This document shows, piece by piece, positions 26,511 through 34,267 of a DNA stretch of 64,000 bases. A program made the position numbers and the translations under genes. This DNA is from an uncultured Lachnospiraceae bacterium. Lineage in GTDB: Bacteria > Bacillota > Clostridia > Lachnospirales > Lachnospiraceae. The notes under the pieces were generated by a model. It was not told the origin of the DNA, did not search any database, and saw nothing but the letters and a program-made list of their open reading frames with translations. Where the stretch lies: NCBI GenBank assembly GCA_910585635.1, contig CAJUFE010000008.1, positions 1 to 64,000 of the forward strand, read 5' to 3'. How positions within the stretch are numbered: position 1 is the first letter of the stretch; each line of letters starts with the position of its first letter.

Positions 26511-27243
26511 CGAGGTCATCAGGTCGCTGCATGAGCGGAAGTCGGTCCGTGTGTTCACGGATCAAGAGATCACGGCGGAGCAGAAGGAGGCGATCCTTTA
26601 TGCGGCTATGGCCGCGCCCACAGCCGGGAACCAGCAGCTCTATACGATCCTGGATATCCAGGATGAGGCGCTTAAAAAGCGGCTGGTGGTGACCTGTGAT
26701 GACCAGCCCTTTATCGCAAGAGCGAAGCTGGTATTGCTGTTCTGTGCAGACCTGCAGAAGTGGGTTGATGCCTTTGTAGAGGGAGGCTGCGAGCCCAGAG
26801 AGCCTGGGGTGGGAGATCTCCTGCTGGCCGTATCGGACGCGAACATCGCTGCCCAGAACGCAGTCACAGCCGCCCAGAGCCTGGGGATCGGGTCCTGCTA
26901 TATCGGGGATATCATGGAAAACTGTGAGATCCACCGGGAGCTCTTAGGCCTGCCGGCCTATGTGTTCCCGGCAGCGATGCTGGTCTTTGGCTATCCCACT
27001 AGACAGCAGCAGGAACGTCCTAAGCCGGAGCGCTGCCGGCTGGAGGATATCGTGCAGGTGGACCGCTACAGGCGCAGGGACGGGGCCAAGCTGCGCCGCA
27101 TGTTCGAAAAGGAATGCCGCCACCAGAGCTTTGAGGAGTGGATCCAGCGCTTCTGCGCCAGGAAGTATGACTCGGATTTCTCCAGAGAGATGACCCGGTC
27201 CGTGGGGGTCTACCTGGAGGCTTTTCAAAAAGCCGGTGGTTGA
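26356..27243 (+). CDS. Nitroreductase family protein with repeat-encoded N-terminal extension
   Basis: A 295-residue FMN-dependent nitroreductase-like protein. The conserved domain starts at about residue 50 (VNEVIRSLHERKSVRVF), with AAMAAPTAGNQQ (about 83-94) and QSLGIGSCYIGDI (about 173-185) forming the FMN site. The C-terminal extension has no ferredoxin cysteine motif. Residues 1-50 come from the 15-bp repeat. The true start is ambiguous because each repeat offers an ATG plus SD; 26356 and 26386 (gaaggaaaacggt ahead of ATG) are both good. Substrate unknown. Confidence 0.8.
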   Translation: MKGYGVKENGMEQHDKREHDRKEYGMKEYSMKEHDMEEPDMEKYDKKEHAVNEVIRSLHERKSVRVFTDQEITAEQKEAILYAAMAAPTAGNQQLYTILDIQDEALKKRLVVTCDDQPFIARAKLVLLFCADLQKWVDAFVEGGCEPREPGVGDLLLAVSDANIAAQNAVTAAQSLGIGSCYIGDIMENCEIHRELLGLPAYVFPAAMLVFGYPTRQQQERPKPERCRLEDIVQVDRYRRRDGAKLRRMFEKECRHQSFEEWIQRFCARKYDSDFSREMTRSVGVYLEAFQKAGG

Positions 27244-27279
27244 TGAAAAGGCCTTTTTATTGTAGCTGCAGGAAGGGTA

Positions 27280-27450
27280 TCGCAGGGACATCGATGGGGG
27301 CGTATCGTGGGGACATGGATGAGAGGATATCGCAAGACATCAACGAAAGGACATCGCAGGGACATGGATGGAAGGGGATCATGGGGATATCAACGGGAAG
27401 GCATCATGGGAACATCGTTTGAAGGGTATCATGGGAGTATCATATGAGAC
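27280..27450 (+). repeat. Degenerate ~15-bp repeats between the nitroreductase and MATE genes
   Basis: Recurring gggacatcgatgg / gggacatggatgg / gggatatcaacgg / gggtatcatggg units fill the spacer. No convincing gene is present, although short frames stay open. Confidence 0.65.
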
Positions 27451-27465
27451 AGGAGAGAAAGATCG

Positions 27466-28827
27466 ATGGATAAGGAATATCTGATCCAGGAAAAGCCGTT
27501 AAAGGCCCTGCTGGTCTTTGCGCTGCCGATGATCATCGGCAATCTGTTCCAGCAGTTTTATACGATGGTGGATTCTGTGGTGGTGGGGCGGTTTGTGAGC
27601 GAGCAGGCCCTGGCCGCGGTAGGGGCTTCCTACTCGTTGACCACGGTGTTCATCTCTATAGCAATAGGGGGAGGCGTGGGCGCTTCCGTGGTCGTCAGCC
27701 AGTATTTCGGCGCCAGAGCGTATGGGCGGATGAAGCGGTCCGTGCGGACGGCGATGACGGCATTTGTGGTGCTGAGCCTGGTCTTAGGCGGCTTTGGCCT
27801 CCTGTTCTCCGGGCAGATCATGAGGTGGCTGAACACGCCGGAGGCGGTGTTCCCCCAGGCGGCCGAGTATCTGCGGATCTACTTTTTAGGCCTGCCCTTT
27901 TTGTTCATGTACAATATCCTTTCCTCTATGTTCAATGCCCTGGGGAAGTCCAAGATCCCCCTGTATCTGCTGATCTTTTCCTCGGTCTTTAACATGGTCC
28001 TGGACGTGGTCCTGGTCCGGGAACTGGGGATGGGCGTGGCCGGTGTGGCCTGGGCTACCTTGATCGCCCAGGGGATCTCTGCCGCCTTTTCTTTCCTGCT
28101 CTTTTTGCGGGAGATGAGACGATACGAAGGGGACGGGGGCGCAGGTCTGTTCGACCAGGGAGAGTTTACCGGCATGGCCAGGATCGCCCTGCCCTCCATC
28201 CTGCAGCAGTCCACCGTGTCGATCGGGATGATGCTGGTCCAGTCTGTGGTCAACAGCTTTGGCGCGGAGATGCTGGCCGGATTTTCAGCCGGGATGCGGG
28301 TGGAGAGCATCTGTGTGGTGCCCATGGCGGCCATGGGCAATGTGATGTCCGCCTATACAGCCCAGAACATCGGCGCGGGTAGAGAGGACCGGATCCGGCA
28401 GGGGTACCGCACCGGATACGGGATCGTCTTTTCCTTTGCCGCCCTGCTGTGCCTATGGCTGGAGACCTCCTATGGCCCGCTGATCCGGCTGTTCTTGGGA
28501 GAGGAGGGGAGCCAGCTGGCCTTTCAGACCGGGACCGCCTATCTGCGCTTTATCGGATGGTTCTTTGTCCTGATCGGTCTGAAGATGATCACCGACGGGG
28601 TGCTGCGGGGAGCCGGGGATATGACGGTCTTTACCATCGCCAATCTGGTGAACCTGGGGATCCGCGTGATCATCGCCGTCACCTGTGCGCCCAGATGGGG
28701 GATCGCCTTTGTCTGGATCGCGGTCCCGATCGGATGGCTGGCTAACTATGTGATCTCCTATGGAGAGTATCGTAACAGTTCAGATAGGTCAGCGCGGAGC
28801 CGGCCCCTTGGGCATCCACCGCGCTGA
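27466..28827 (+). CDS. MATE-family multidrug efflux transporter, C-terminus replaced by element A3
   Basis: A 453-residue membrane protein with about 12 TM segments. LKALLVFALPMIIGNLFQQF, then YTMVDSVVVGRFVSEQALA, is the MATE N-terminal signature; an equivalent LPSILQQSTVSIGMMLVQSVV opens the second half. It is expected to expel cationic compounds using Na+ or H+. SD gagagaaagatcg precedes ATG. The final residues (NSSDRSARSRPLGHPPR) are encoded by interspersed element A3, which also supplies the stop codon, so the native end was probably displaced. Confidence 0.88.
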   Translation: MDKEYLIQEKPLKALLVFALPMIIGNLFQQFYTMVDSVVVGRFVSEQALAAVGASYSLTTVFISIAIGGGVGASVVVSQYFGARAYGRMKRSVRTAMTAFVVLSLVLGGFGLLFSGQIMRWLNTPEAVFPQAAEYLRIYFLGLPFLFMYNILSSMFNALGKSKIPLYLLIFSSVFNMVLDVVLVRELGMGVAGVAWATLIAQGISAAFSFLLFLREMRRYEGDGGAGLFDQGEFTGMARIALPSILQQSTVSIGMMLVQSVVNSFGAEMLAGFSAGMRVESICVVPMAAMGNVMSAYTAQNIGAGREDRIRQGYRTGYGIVFSFAALLCLWLETSYGPLIRLFLGEEGSQLAFQTGTAYLRFIGWFFVLIGLKMITDGVLRGAGDMTVFTIANLVNLGIRVIIAVTCAPRWGIAFVWIAVPIGWLANYVISYGEYRNSSDRSARSRPLGHPPR

Positions 28828-28853
28828 CCGTATGACATCGTGCCCGTTGGGTA
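28771..28853 (+). repeat. Interspersed structured element family A, copy 3 (5' part)
   Basis: It reads acagttcagataggtcagcg, then gccccttgggcatccaccgc, then gctgaccgtatgacatcg and cccgttgggta. ggtcagcgcgg pairs with ccgcgctgacc. The right half seen in A1/A2 (gcatccgg...ccggatgc and terminal hairpin) is absent. It overlaps the last 57 bp of the MATE gene. Confidence 0.85.
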
Positions 28854-29073
28854 AGAGAGGTGGGGGTAGTGGCTGTAGGGTTATGGATCTGTTTTTTGGA
28901 TCGATCATTTTTGCATATTTTAACAAGGGATGTGTCACATTTTGTTTTTTTATGCGTTTATCCGAATAAGAATGATCTGCATTTTTGGATCGCTAAGTGA
29001 TGGATCATGTTTTGGTATAAAAGCAATAGTTTATATAGCATGATCACAACTAAAGAAAAGGGGAAATATAGGA
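28854..29073. other. AT-rich spacer at the start of the low-GC block
   Basis: No gene. The strand asymmetry and base composition change sharply here. An SD (aaaaggggaaatatagga) precedes the next ATG at 29074; promoter elements are not clear. Confidence 0.4.
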
Positions 29074-29580
29074 ATGATCGTTTTATGCGACATGATCGAT
29101 AGCCCAGAGGGAGGATCAAAATTTAGTCAGATCTACAAGCTATACAGAAATACCATATATTCAGTAGCCTTCGATATCATTAAAAATGAACATGACGCAG
29201 AAGATGTGTTGGAAGAGACATTGATCAAGGTCATTGGCATTTTAGATGACATAGATGAGGAGATGATCGGTACCGCGAAATGCAAGAATTTGATGATAAC
29301 GATCGCTAAACACAAGGCTATTGACTACTGGAGGAAGATGAAGCATTTGCCTATCCCGATGGAGGTTATGGAAAAACAAACTTCTGGATGTAAAGATGCC
29401 GAAGAACTTTGTATAGAAGTCGAAGATTATCAGGAATTGATCCAGTGCATTAATGGACTAGATGAAAGATATCGGGATGTTTTAAATCTGAAAGTACTGC
29501 ATCATTTGTCTTCAAAACAGATCGCTGATCTATTAGACACGACCGAGGCGAATGTAAACATGCGCTTTATGAGAGCGTAA
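29074..29580 (+). CDS. ECF-type sigma factor, truncated by a premature TAA
   Basis: A 168-residue sigma-70 family protein. Region 2 is FSQIYKLYRNTIYSVAFDII plus DAEDVLEETLIKV; region 4 is LIQCINGLDERYRDVLNLKV, then LSSKQIADLLDTTEANVNMR. The reading frame stops at TAA 29578-29580 but continues in phase as RMLAKRLEALKAK to a TGA at 29620-29622. That TGA overlaps the ATG of the next gene (29619) in an ATGA pair. So the ancestral gene ended at 29622 and a nonsense change removed the end of the recognition helix. Codon use is AT-rich. Activity of the truncated protein is uncertain. Confidence 0.8.
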   Translation: MIVLCDMIDSPEGGSKFSQIYKLYRNTIYSVAFDIIKNEHDAEDVLEETLIKVIGILDDIDEEMIGTAKCKNLMITIAKHKAIDYWRKMKHLPIPMEVMEKQTSGCKDAEELCIEVEDYQELIQCINGLDERYRDVLNLKVLHHLSSKQIADLLDTTEANVNMRFMRA

Positions 29581-29618
29581 AGAATGCTGGCAAAAAGACT
29601 GGAGGCGTTAAAAGCAAA

Positions 29619-30317
29619 ATGAATACAGAGCTGAAGGATAAAAAGAGCGATCTGCTACTTGAGCTGGCGTTGGAAGAACGGTTAGAGCATGATCCTGATA
29701 TATTGAGATACCGGTCCTCGGAAGAGTTGGAAACGGTGCATAGATTTTCGGAAGAACATGATAAACGGATGAAAAAGATCTTCAAAATGGCGGAAAGGAC
29801 CGAAAAAAGAGCAGCTAGAAGGAAGAGAAAGCTTCAAATGGTTGCGGGGATCTCTCTTTTTCTATGTATTAGCGCAGTTACGGTATCCCAAGTGGAGGCA
29901 TTTCGACTGCCGATCGTACAGTTTTTTATGGAAGTGAAGGAAAGGTCCACGTTGATCCGCTCACAAACCGATGATAGTCTGGGTATATCCAGTCGATATG
30001 AACGATATATTCCAACCTACGTACCAGAAGGATATGCTGCTGCGGAGGTAGAGGAGAGTGGAAAAGGCTTTTATATCCGATATGAAAGAGACCAGGACTG
30101 GTATGTATATTACTATTGGGATAAAATGGGGGATCTTGAAGCAGATGCAGAAAATGGGACCGTAAGAGAAGAGATCATAAAAAATGTTCCGGCTATTGTG
30201 ATACAAAAAGAAAATGAAGTCAGGATCAACATCAGTATTGATGTTCAAAGATTTTATCTGAATGGCACCCTTTCATATGAAGAAGCAAAAAAAGTCATGC
30301 AAAGTATAGATTTTTGA
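29619..30317 (+). CDS. DUF4367-type membrane protein, probable anti-sigma partner
   Basis: A 232-residue protein. A charged N-terminal cytosolic part (about 1-70), one membrane segment (MVAGISLFLCISAVTVSQ, about 74-91) and an extracytoplasmic domain with IPTYVPEGYAAAEVEESGKG (about 130-149), characteristic of DUF4367 proteins encoded next to ECF sigma genes. It likely binds the sigma factor at the membrane; this is inferred from position and topology. Its ATG overlaps the ancestral sigma stop (ATGA), implying original translational coupling now broken by the upstream TAA. Confidence 0.7.
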   Translation: MNTELKDKKSDLLLELALEERLEHDPDILRYRSSEELETVHRFSEEHDKRMKKIFKMAERTEKRAARRKRKLQMVAGISLFLCISAVTVSQVEAFRLPIVQFFMEVKERSTLIRSQTDDSLGISSRYERYIPTYVPEGYAAAEVEESGKGFYIRYERDQDWYVYYYWDKMGDLEADAENGTVREEIIKNVPAIVIQKENEVRINISIDVQRFYLNGTLSYEEAKKVMQSIDF

Positions 30318-30383
30318 TCGATCTGTTATATATGGCCTCCTATATCCGTATCATATATGGATGATAAAATTAGGAGGTGCGTT

Positions 30384-30788
30384 ATGAAATACGCAAGAAA
30401 AACATTTTTAGTGATCTTGGCAATGGCTATCATGATGGTAGTGTCGGTCTCTGCTCATGCGGCTGCAAGATGGTCTTATCTGACAACGATCGCTGCAGAC
30501 TTGGGATTTGACAGTAATGGGTATGCTTTTGTTTCCGTTATGTGTGATGCGGATGCCAATGATGTTGACAAAATATCGGTAAAATGTGAGCTTCAGCAGT
30601 ACGATGGAGGGTGGAACACGATCAAGACCTGGACGGAAACGAAAAATAGTTCCGCCATTATGTTTGATAAAGAATATGCTGTCGCAAAAGGTTATAGCTA
30701 CAGATTGAAGATCACAGCATCCGTGTATAGTGATCCCATATTGCTGGAAAAGGTGACCGGTGAATATGCCCAGCGATCCTACCGCTAA
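30384..30788 (+). CDS. Small secreted protein, function unknown
   Basis: A 134-residue protein with a clear signal peptide (MKYARKTFLVILAMAIMMVV, cleavage near SAHAAA). The mature part is a predicted beta-rich domain (VKCELQQYDGGWNTIKTW, then SYRLKITASVYS) like small secreted proteins found near DUF4367/ECF loci. The ATG at 30384 is chosen because of SD taggaggtg and the signal peptide. AT-rich codon use matches neighbours. Function not recognised. Confidence 0.65.
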   Translation: MKYARKTFLVILAMAIMMVVSVSAHAAARWSYLTTIAADLGFDSNGYAFVSVMCDADANDVDKISVKCELQQYDGGWNTIKTWTETKNSSAIMFDKEYAVAKGYSYRLKITASVYSDPILLEKVTGEYAQRSYR

Positions 30789-30871
30789 AGATAGGATCGC
30801 AACTTTTTATGGGAATGACCGCTCTGTATGGATCAGTCTTATCGCTATTTAAAGGGTGAGGAGGACGCATT

Positions 30872-31306
30872 TTGTTCAAGAAAAAAAAGATCATCGTGCT
30901 GGCGTTTTTGCTATTGTTGGTATCCTATACAATACAGATGATCTATAAAAAATATTATATGATCCGGTTTGAGGACTTTCACGTCGCTTATCTTGCGTCG
31001 TATGCAGATTCACCAGATGGTGAGCATGCAGTTTCAGCCACTACATATAAAACGGAGATGCAGGCTGAAGAGGTATACATTTGTATTGTTTTATATACCC
31101 AAAAAGAGGATGAATCTTTGCCCGACAGTAAGATCATTATATGGGACAAGGTGCCGGCGATAGAGATTGAAACATCTGCCCAGAGCCGTGACCGGCCTGA
31201 CCATTCAGTCTATGTTAAATGGGTAGACAATAAAACGATCATGGTCAATGGAAGAGTCTTTGATATAAATAAGCGATATGATTATCGAAGAAATCTTAAG
31301 GATTAA
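30872..31306 (+). CDS. Small membrane-anchored protein, DUF5412-like
   Basis: A 144-residue protein starting at TTG 30872 with SD gtgaggagga 6-8 nt upstream. N-terminal MFKKKKIIVLAFLLLLVSYT is a membrane anchor. The remaining domain faces out (YADSPDGEHAVSATTYKTEM, KWVDNKTIMVNG), a pattern seen in DUF5412-type proteins. It is followed directly by a terminator. Unknown function. Confidence 0.6.
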   Translation: MFKKKKIIVLAFLLLLVSYTIQMIYKKYYMIRFEDFHVAYLASYADSPDGEHAVSATTYKTEMQAEEVYICIVLYTQKEDESLPDSKIIIWDKVPAIEIETSAQSRDRPDHSVYVKWVDNKTIMVNGRVFDINKRYDYRRNLKD

Positions 31307-31328
31307 AAAGGAGCATCAACTATAAGCT

Positions 31329-31379
31329 TCCTTGGGGATAAGAACCTTTGTATTAGGAACCTTACCCCAAGGATTTTTT
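31329..31379 (+). terminator. Terminator after the 30872-31306 gene
   Basis: tccttgggg (31329-31337) pairs with ccccaagga (31365-31373), then T6. The stem extends inward (ataag / ctta). Confidence 0.85.
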
Positions 31380-31403
31380 CTAAATAGATACAAGTCTGAT
31401 CAT

Positions 31404-32810
31404 TTAGAGGCTACATGAACAGGAAAACTCATATTCCCACATCCAAGAGAACCCCTTAGTGGGATCATATTTAGCATCTCCACCTATATTTATCAAATGT
31501 CCTGGCAGTGTTAACCGATCAGTTGCGCTTGTCGCAACAATTCCCTTGATGATCTTACCGTTATGCTTAGCAAGTTGAGCTGAAAGAGTGTCTGGGAAAT
31601 AGCGGATCTCGGTTGCTGGCTGATTTGTTTCATCAGACAGACCTTCAAGAACACTGACTGCACTGTCTGCTGGCGGATAGAGTGTTATAAATGCTTTTAC
31701 CAAATTTCCTTCCTCCAGGTATTTTCGACTAACGATCCGATTGATAAAAAAGGCATTGTCAGTCAGATCTCCTATACCAACAGAAACATGATCGAACGAA
31801 AGGCCAAAGTCAAAATACAGAACGGTCAGCATATCGGTGTATTCATCGTATTTGACTAATGCGCCAGAGCTGTATTGAAGTTGGAGTGCTAATTTATACG
31901 TATCATTGTTAAGTCTATGATCCTGTGTGATGATATCTAATAAAGTGAATTGGGTCAGGTATTGTCCTGGGCCGTTTGGTTTACTATAGGACATGACCAT
32001 ATATGGAATGTTCCAGGCATTGTCATCCTGCCAGCCGGTACCTTTAAAAAGATCAGCCTCTACATTAGGATGATCGCTGAGTTTGGCACTGCCATCTTTT
32101 AGGTCTTTGAACAGATCAGCCCATCCATTAAATGTCCCTTTGGGAATTGGAGACCCTTGTGTTGTACATACAGGTGAAGACCAATGATATTTTGTTGTAC
32201 TGCTTTCTGCATCGATCAAGTTGTGGGAAACGCTATAAAGAGCAGCTATCTTTTCTTCCAGATCTTTCCCGGAGAGCGGGTTATCTGCGATATCGTACAT
32301 ATTGTTGAACACGTCTGGCTCGATCGGGATGTTGAAGCTGAGCAATTCCTTTGACTGTGTGAGCTGCAAGACAATAAATATCTCCGGTTTATTTTTGTCA
32401 ACTCGGAATTGTACGAAGTGGATGCCATCGATGTCAGCCATTTCTGCCAGGATCAGATCATCATACGTTCCAGAATTGCTTGTCTTTTCGTTTTTATAGA
32501 TGTCTCCAGACGAAGATAGGCGCATGTCGATGTCAGCATATTTCAATATAGCATCAAATACGAGCTGCCCATTAGCTTCTGATATCTCCACGTCTGTCAA
32601 TTGAGGAGATCCGTCCACTGCTCTGGCCGATGTCTCGTCAAACAACGAAGTTAGATCATCACCGCTGCAGCCACTGATCGCATCAACTGAAAAGAGCGCA
32701 CCGGCATCTGTACTTAGTTCCGCATTAGGATCGGTCGCCGTTGCAAAAACATTGGATGAAGTGGAAAAAACAAGTAATAGAGAGCATACAAAAAACAATA
32801 TTTTTTTCAT
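31404..32810 (-). CDS. Large secreted protein of unknown function
   Basis: A 468-residue protein with a signal peptide (MKKILFFVCSLLLVFSTSSN, cleavage near VFATA). No recognised domain. The mature part is mixed alpha/beta, without LPxTG, SLH or choline-binding repeats. Its end (WMWEYEFSCSCSL) contains two cysteines. The ATG at 32810 has SD ggaggt 7 nt upstream. It is convergent with the small membrane protein. Codon use is AT-rich, and it belongs to the same acquired-looking block. Confidence 0.6.
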   Translation of the reverse strand: MKKILFFVCSLLLVFSTSSNVFATATDPNAELSTDAGALFSVDAISGCSGDDLTSLFDETSARAVDGSPQLTDVEISEANGQLVFDAILKYADIDMRLSSSGDIYKNEKTSNSGTYDDLILAEMADIDGIHFVQFRVDKNKPEIFIVLQLTQSKELLSFNIPIEPDVFNNMYDIADNPLSGKDLEEKIAALYSVSHNLIDAESSTTKYHWSSPVCTTQGSPIPKGTFNGWADLFKDLKDGSAKLSDHPNVEADLFKGTGWQDDNAWNIPYMVMSYSKPNGPGQYLTQFTLLDIITQDHRLNNDTYKLALQLQYSSGALVKYDEYTDMLTVLYFDFGLSFDHVSVGIGDLTDNAFFINRIVSRKYLEEGNLVKAFITLYPPADSAVSVLEGLSDETNQPATEIRYFPDTLSAQLAKHNGKIIKGIVATSATDRLTLPGHLINIGGDAKYDPTKGFSWMWEYEFSCSCSL

Positions 32811-32994
32811 CAATTTACCTCCGTAGGCTTGTATTTCTGTAGACGAACATTTTAACATTTGTGATATCGATATACGTGCATTGGACTCCCCTCCTCATAT
32901 ATTCTTATCCTTTATACGATCGCTGTTACGTATGATATAACAAAAAACGTCATTTTTGTGGATATATTATTTTCATACCCACACCAGCTAAAGT

Positions 32995-33075
32995 AGCGGA
33001 GGGAGGGGCATGTCACATAAAGGACCCTAGCGGAGCGAGAGCGCGTCCTGTTGTGACATGCCACTCCCGCAGCGG
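32995..33075. repeat. Long imperfect inverted repeat
   Basis: ggcatgtcaca (33009-33019) pairs perfectly with tgtgacatgcc (33054-33064). Outer parts gcggaggga/tcccgcagc and inner aggac/gtcct extend the stem. It could be a bidirectional terminator or a small element relic. Confidence 0.6.
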
Positions 33076-33171
33076 ACCCATTGCCACATCTCTATGCGAT
33101 AGGACTCCCTGGCGTGGGTGTGAAAAGTAACCCTTTGTGCAGAGGAAAGCATGCAGATCCGCCATCCACTC

Positions 33172-33200
33172 TTGACAGATCCGCCAAAAAGTATTATGAT
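33172..33200 (+). promoter_or_regulatory. Promoter of the T-box greA-valS transcript
   Basis: TTGACA (33172-33177), 17-nt spacer, TATGAT (33195-33200). Confidence 0.8.
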
Positions 33201-33206
33201 CGTCAA

Positions 33207-33507
33207 TAGCACAGAAAAGGCGTGGAAGAAGAGGAGTACATCTGCATCCCCTGACAGAGAGGACGGCCCACCGGCTGAAAGGCGGTCCCGGAAGGAGCAG
33301 ATGGAAGGTAGCTTCGGAGCCGGAGTCCCTGAAAGTGAGGATGGAGGGAGAGTGGGCGTAAAACCGTCCTGCCCCAGTCCGATCAAAGGCTCCCGGGAGG
33401 TCCCGTTACAGACAAAAGAGTGCCGGACAGACCGGCAGAATAAAGGTGGTACCGCGGTCAATTCGCCCTTTGCAGGAGGTCATCCTCTGCGAAGGGTTTT
33501 TTGTATG
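33207..33507 (+). promoter_or_regulatory. T-box leader, valine type
   Basis: The core aaaggtggtaccgcgg (33442-33457) is the T-box sequence; TGGT would pair with the ACCA end of uncharged tRNA-Val. Stem I contains the AGTA motif (gaggagta), cagagag, and the pairing catctgc/gcagatg that sets up a specifier loop gaaggtagcttc whose central codon GTA (33308-33310) is valine. Downstream, ccctttgcaggagg and cctctgcgaaggg form a terminator stem (33466-33496) followed by T6. Low charged tRNA-Val should allow readthrough into greA and valS. Confidence 0.9.
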
Positions 33508-33559
33508 TGCATCAACGCACACGTACCGACTGTTATCACCAGAAAAAGGGGGTGAGGAT

Positions 33560-34063
33560 ATGCGGGAACAGCTGACAAAGAGCGATGTGAAAAAGATCGA
33601 GGAGGAGATCACACACCGCAAGCTGGTGGTCCGCCCTGAGGCGATCGAGGCCGTGAAGGAGGCCAGAGCCCAGGGCGACTTAAGTGAAAATTTTGAATAT
33701 TACGCGGCGAAGCGGTACAAGAACCAGAACGAGAGCCGCATCCGTTATCTGGAGAAGATGCTGCGCACAGCCACGATCGTCTCGGATCAGTCCAGGGCCG
33801 ATGAGATCGGCATCAATAACACGGTGGAGCTGTATTTCGAGGAGGACGACGAGGTGGAGACCTACCGTCTGGTGACCTCGATCCGGGGCAATTCCATGAA
33901 GGGGCTGATCAGTATCGAATCCCCTCTGGGAAAGGCGATCAAAGGCCATAAGGAGGGCGACCGGGTCCATGTGCAGGTGAACGAGAGAGCCGGCTATGAT
34001 GTGATCGTGAAGAAGATCATCAAGACCCAGGACGACAGTCAGGATGATATCCGCAGCTTTTGA
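33560..34063 (+). CDS. greA: GreA/GreB-family transcript cleavage factor
   Basis: A 167-residue protein. N-terminal coiled coil with the conserved EARAQGDLSENFEYYAAK (about residues 34-51) carrying the acidic tip Asp-Leu-Ser-Glu-Asn; the C-terminal FKBP-like domain contains SIESPLGKAIKGHKEGD. It binds the RNA polymerase secondary channel and rescues backtracked complexes. The start at 33560 (SD agaaaaagggggtgagg) follows the T-box terminator by 50 bp, so it is under valine T-box control, unusual for a Gre factor. It may be a paralogue rather than the housekeeping greA. Followed by element B3. Confidence 0.85.
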   Translation: MREQLTKSDVKKIEEEITHRKLVVRPEAIEAVKEARAQGDLSENFEYYAAKRYKNQNESRIRYLEKMLRTATIVSDQSRADEIGINNTVELYFEEDDEVETYRLVTSIRGNSMKGLISIESPLGKAIKGHKEGDRVHVQVNERAGYDVIVKKIIKTQDDSQDDIRSF

Positions 34064-34085
34064 GCACGAGCGGGGCATGAAGATA

Positions 34086-34180
34086 AACCTTCATGCGCCT
34101 GCTGGCAGTCGCACCATATAGATAAAAGTCTGCCAGGCGCACTTGAGATACCTGGATCTATGCCGCCGATCCAGCGGCAG
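34086..34180 (+). repeat. Interspersed element family B, copy 3
   Basis: aaccttcatgcgcctgctgg, then tagataaaagtctgccaggc, then gagatacctgg and a final hairpin gccgccgatccagcggc. It lies between greA and valS inside the T-box transcript. Confidence 0.85.
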
Positions 34181-34267
34181 ATCATCACAGCAAATTGGAT
34201 AAAGGATGTTTAAGATAAAGGACGTTTAAAATGGATAGGACCTTAAAGAGACAGGAGGCGCATAGCG

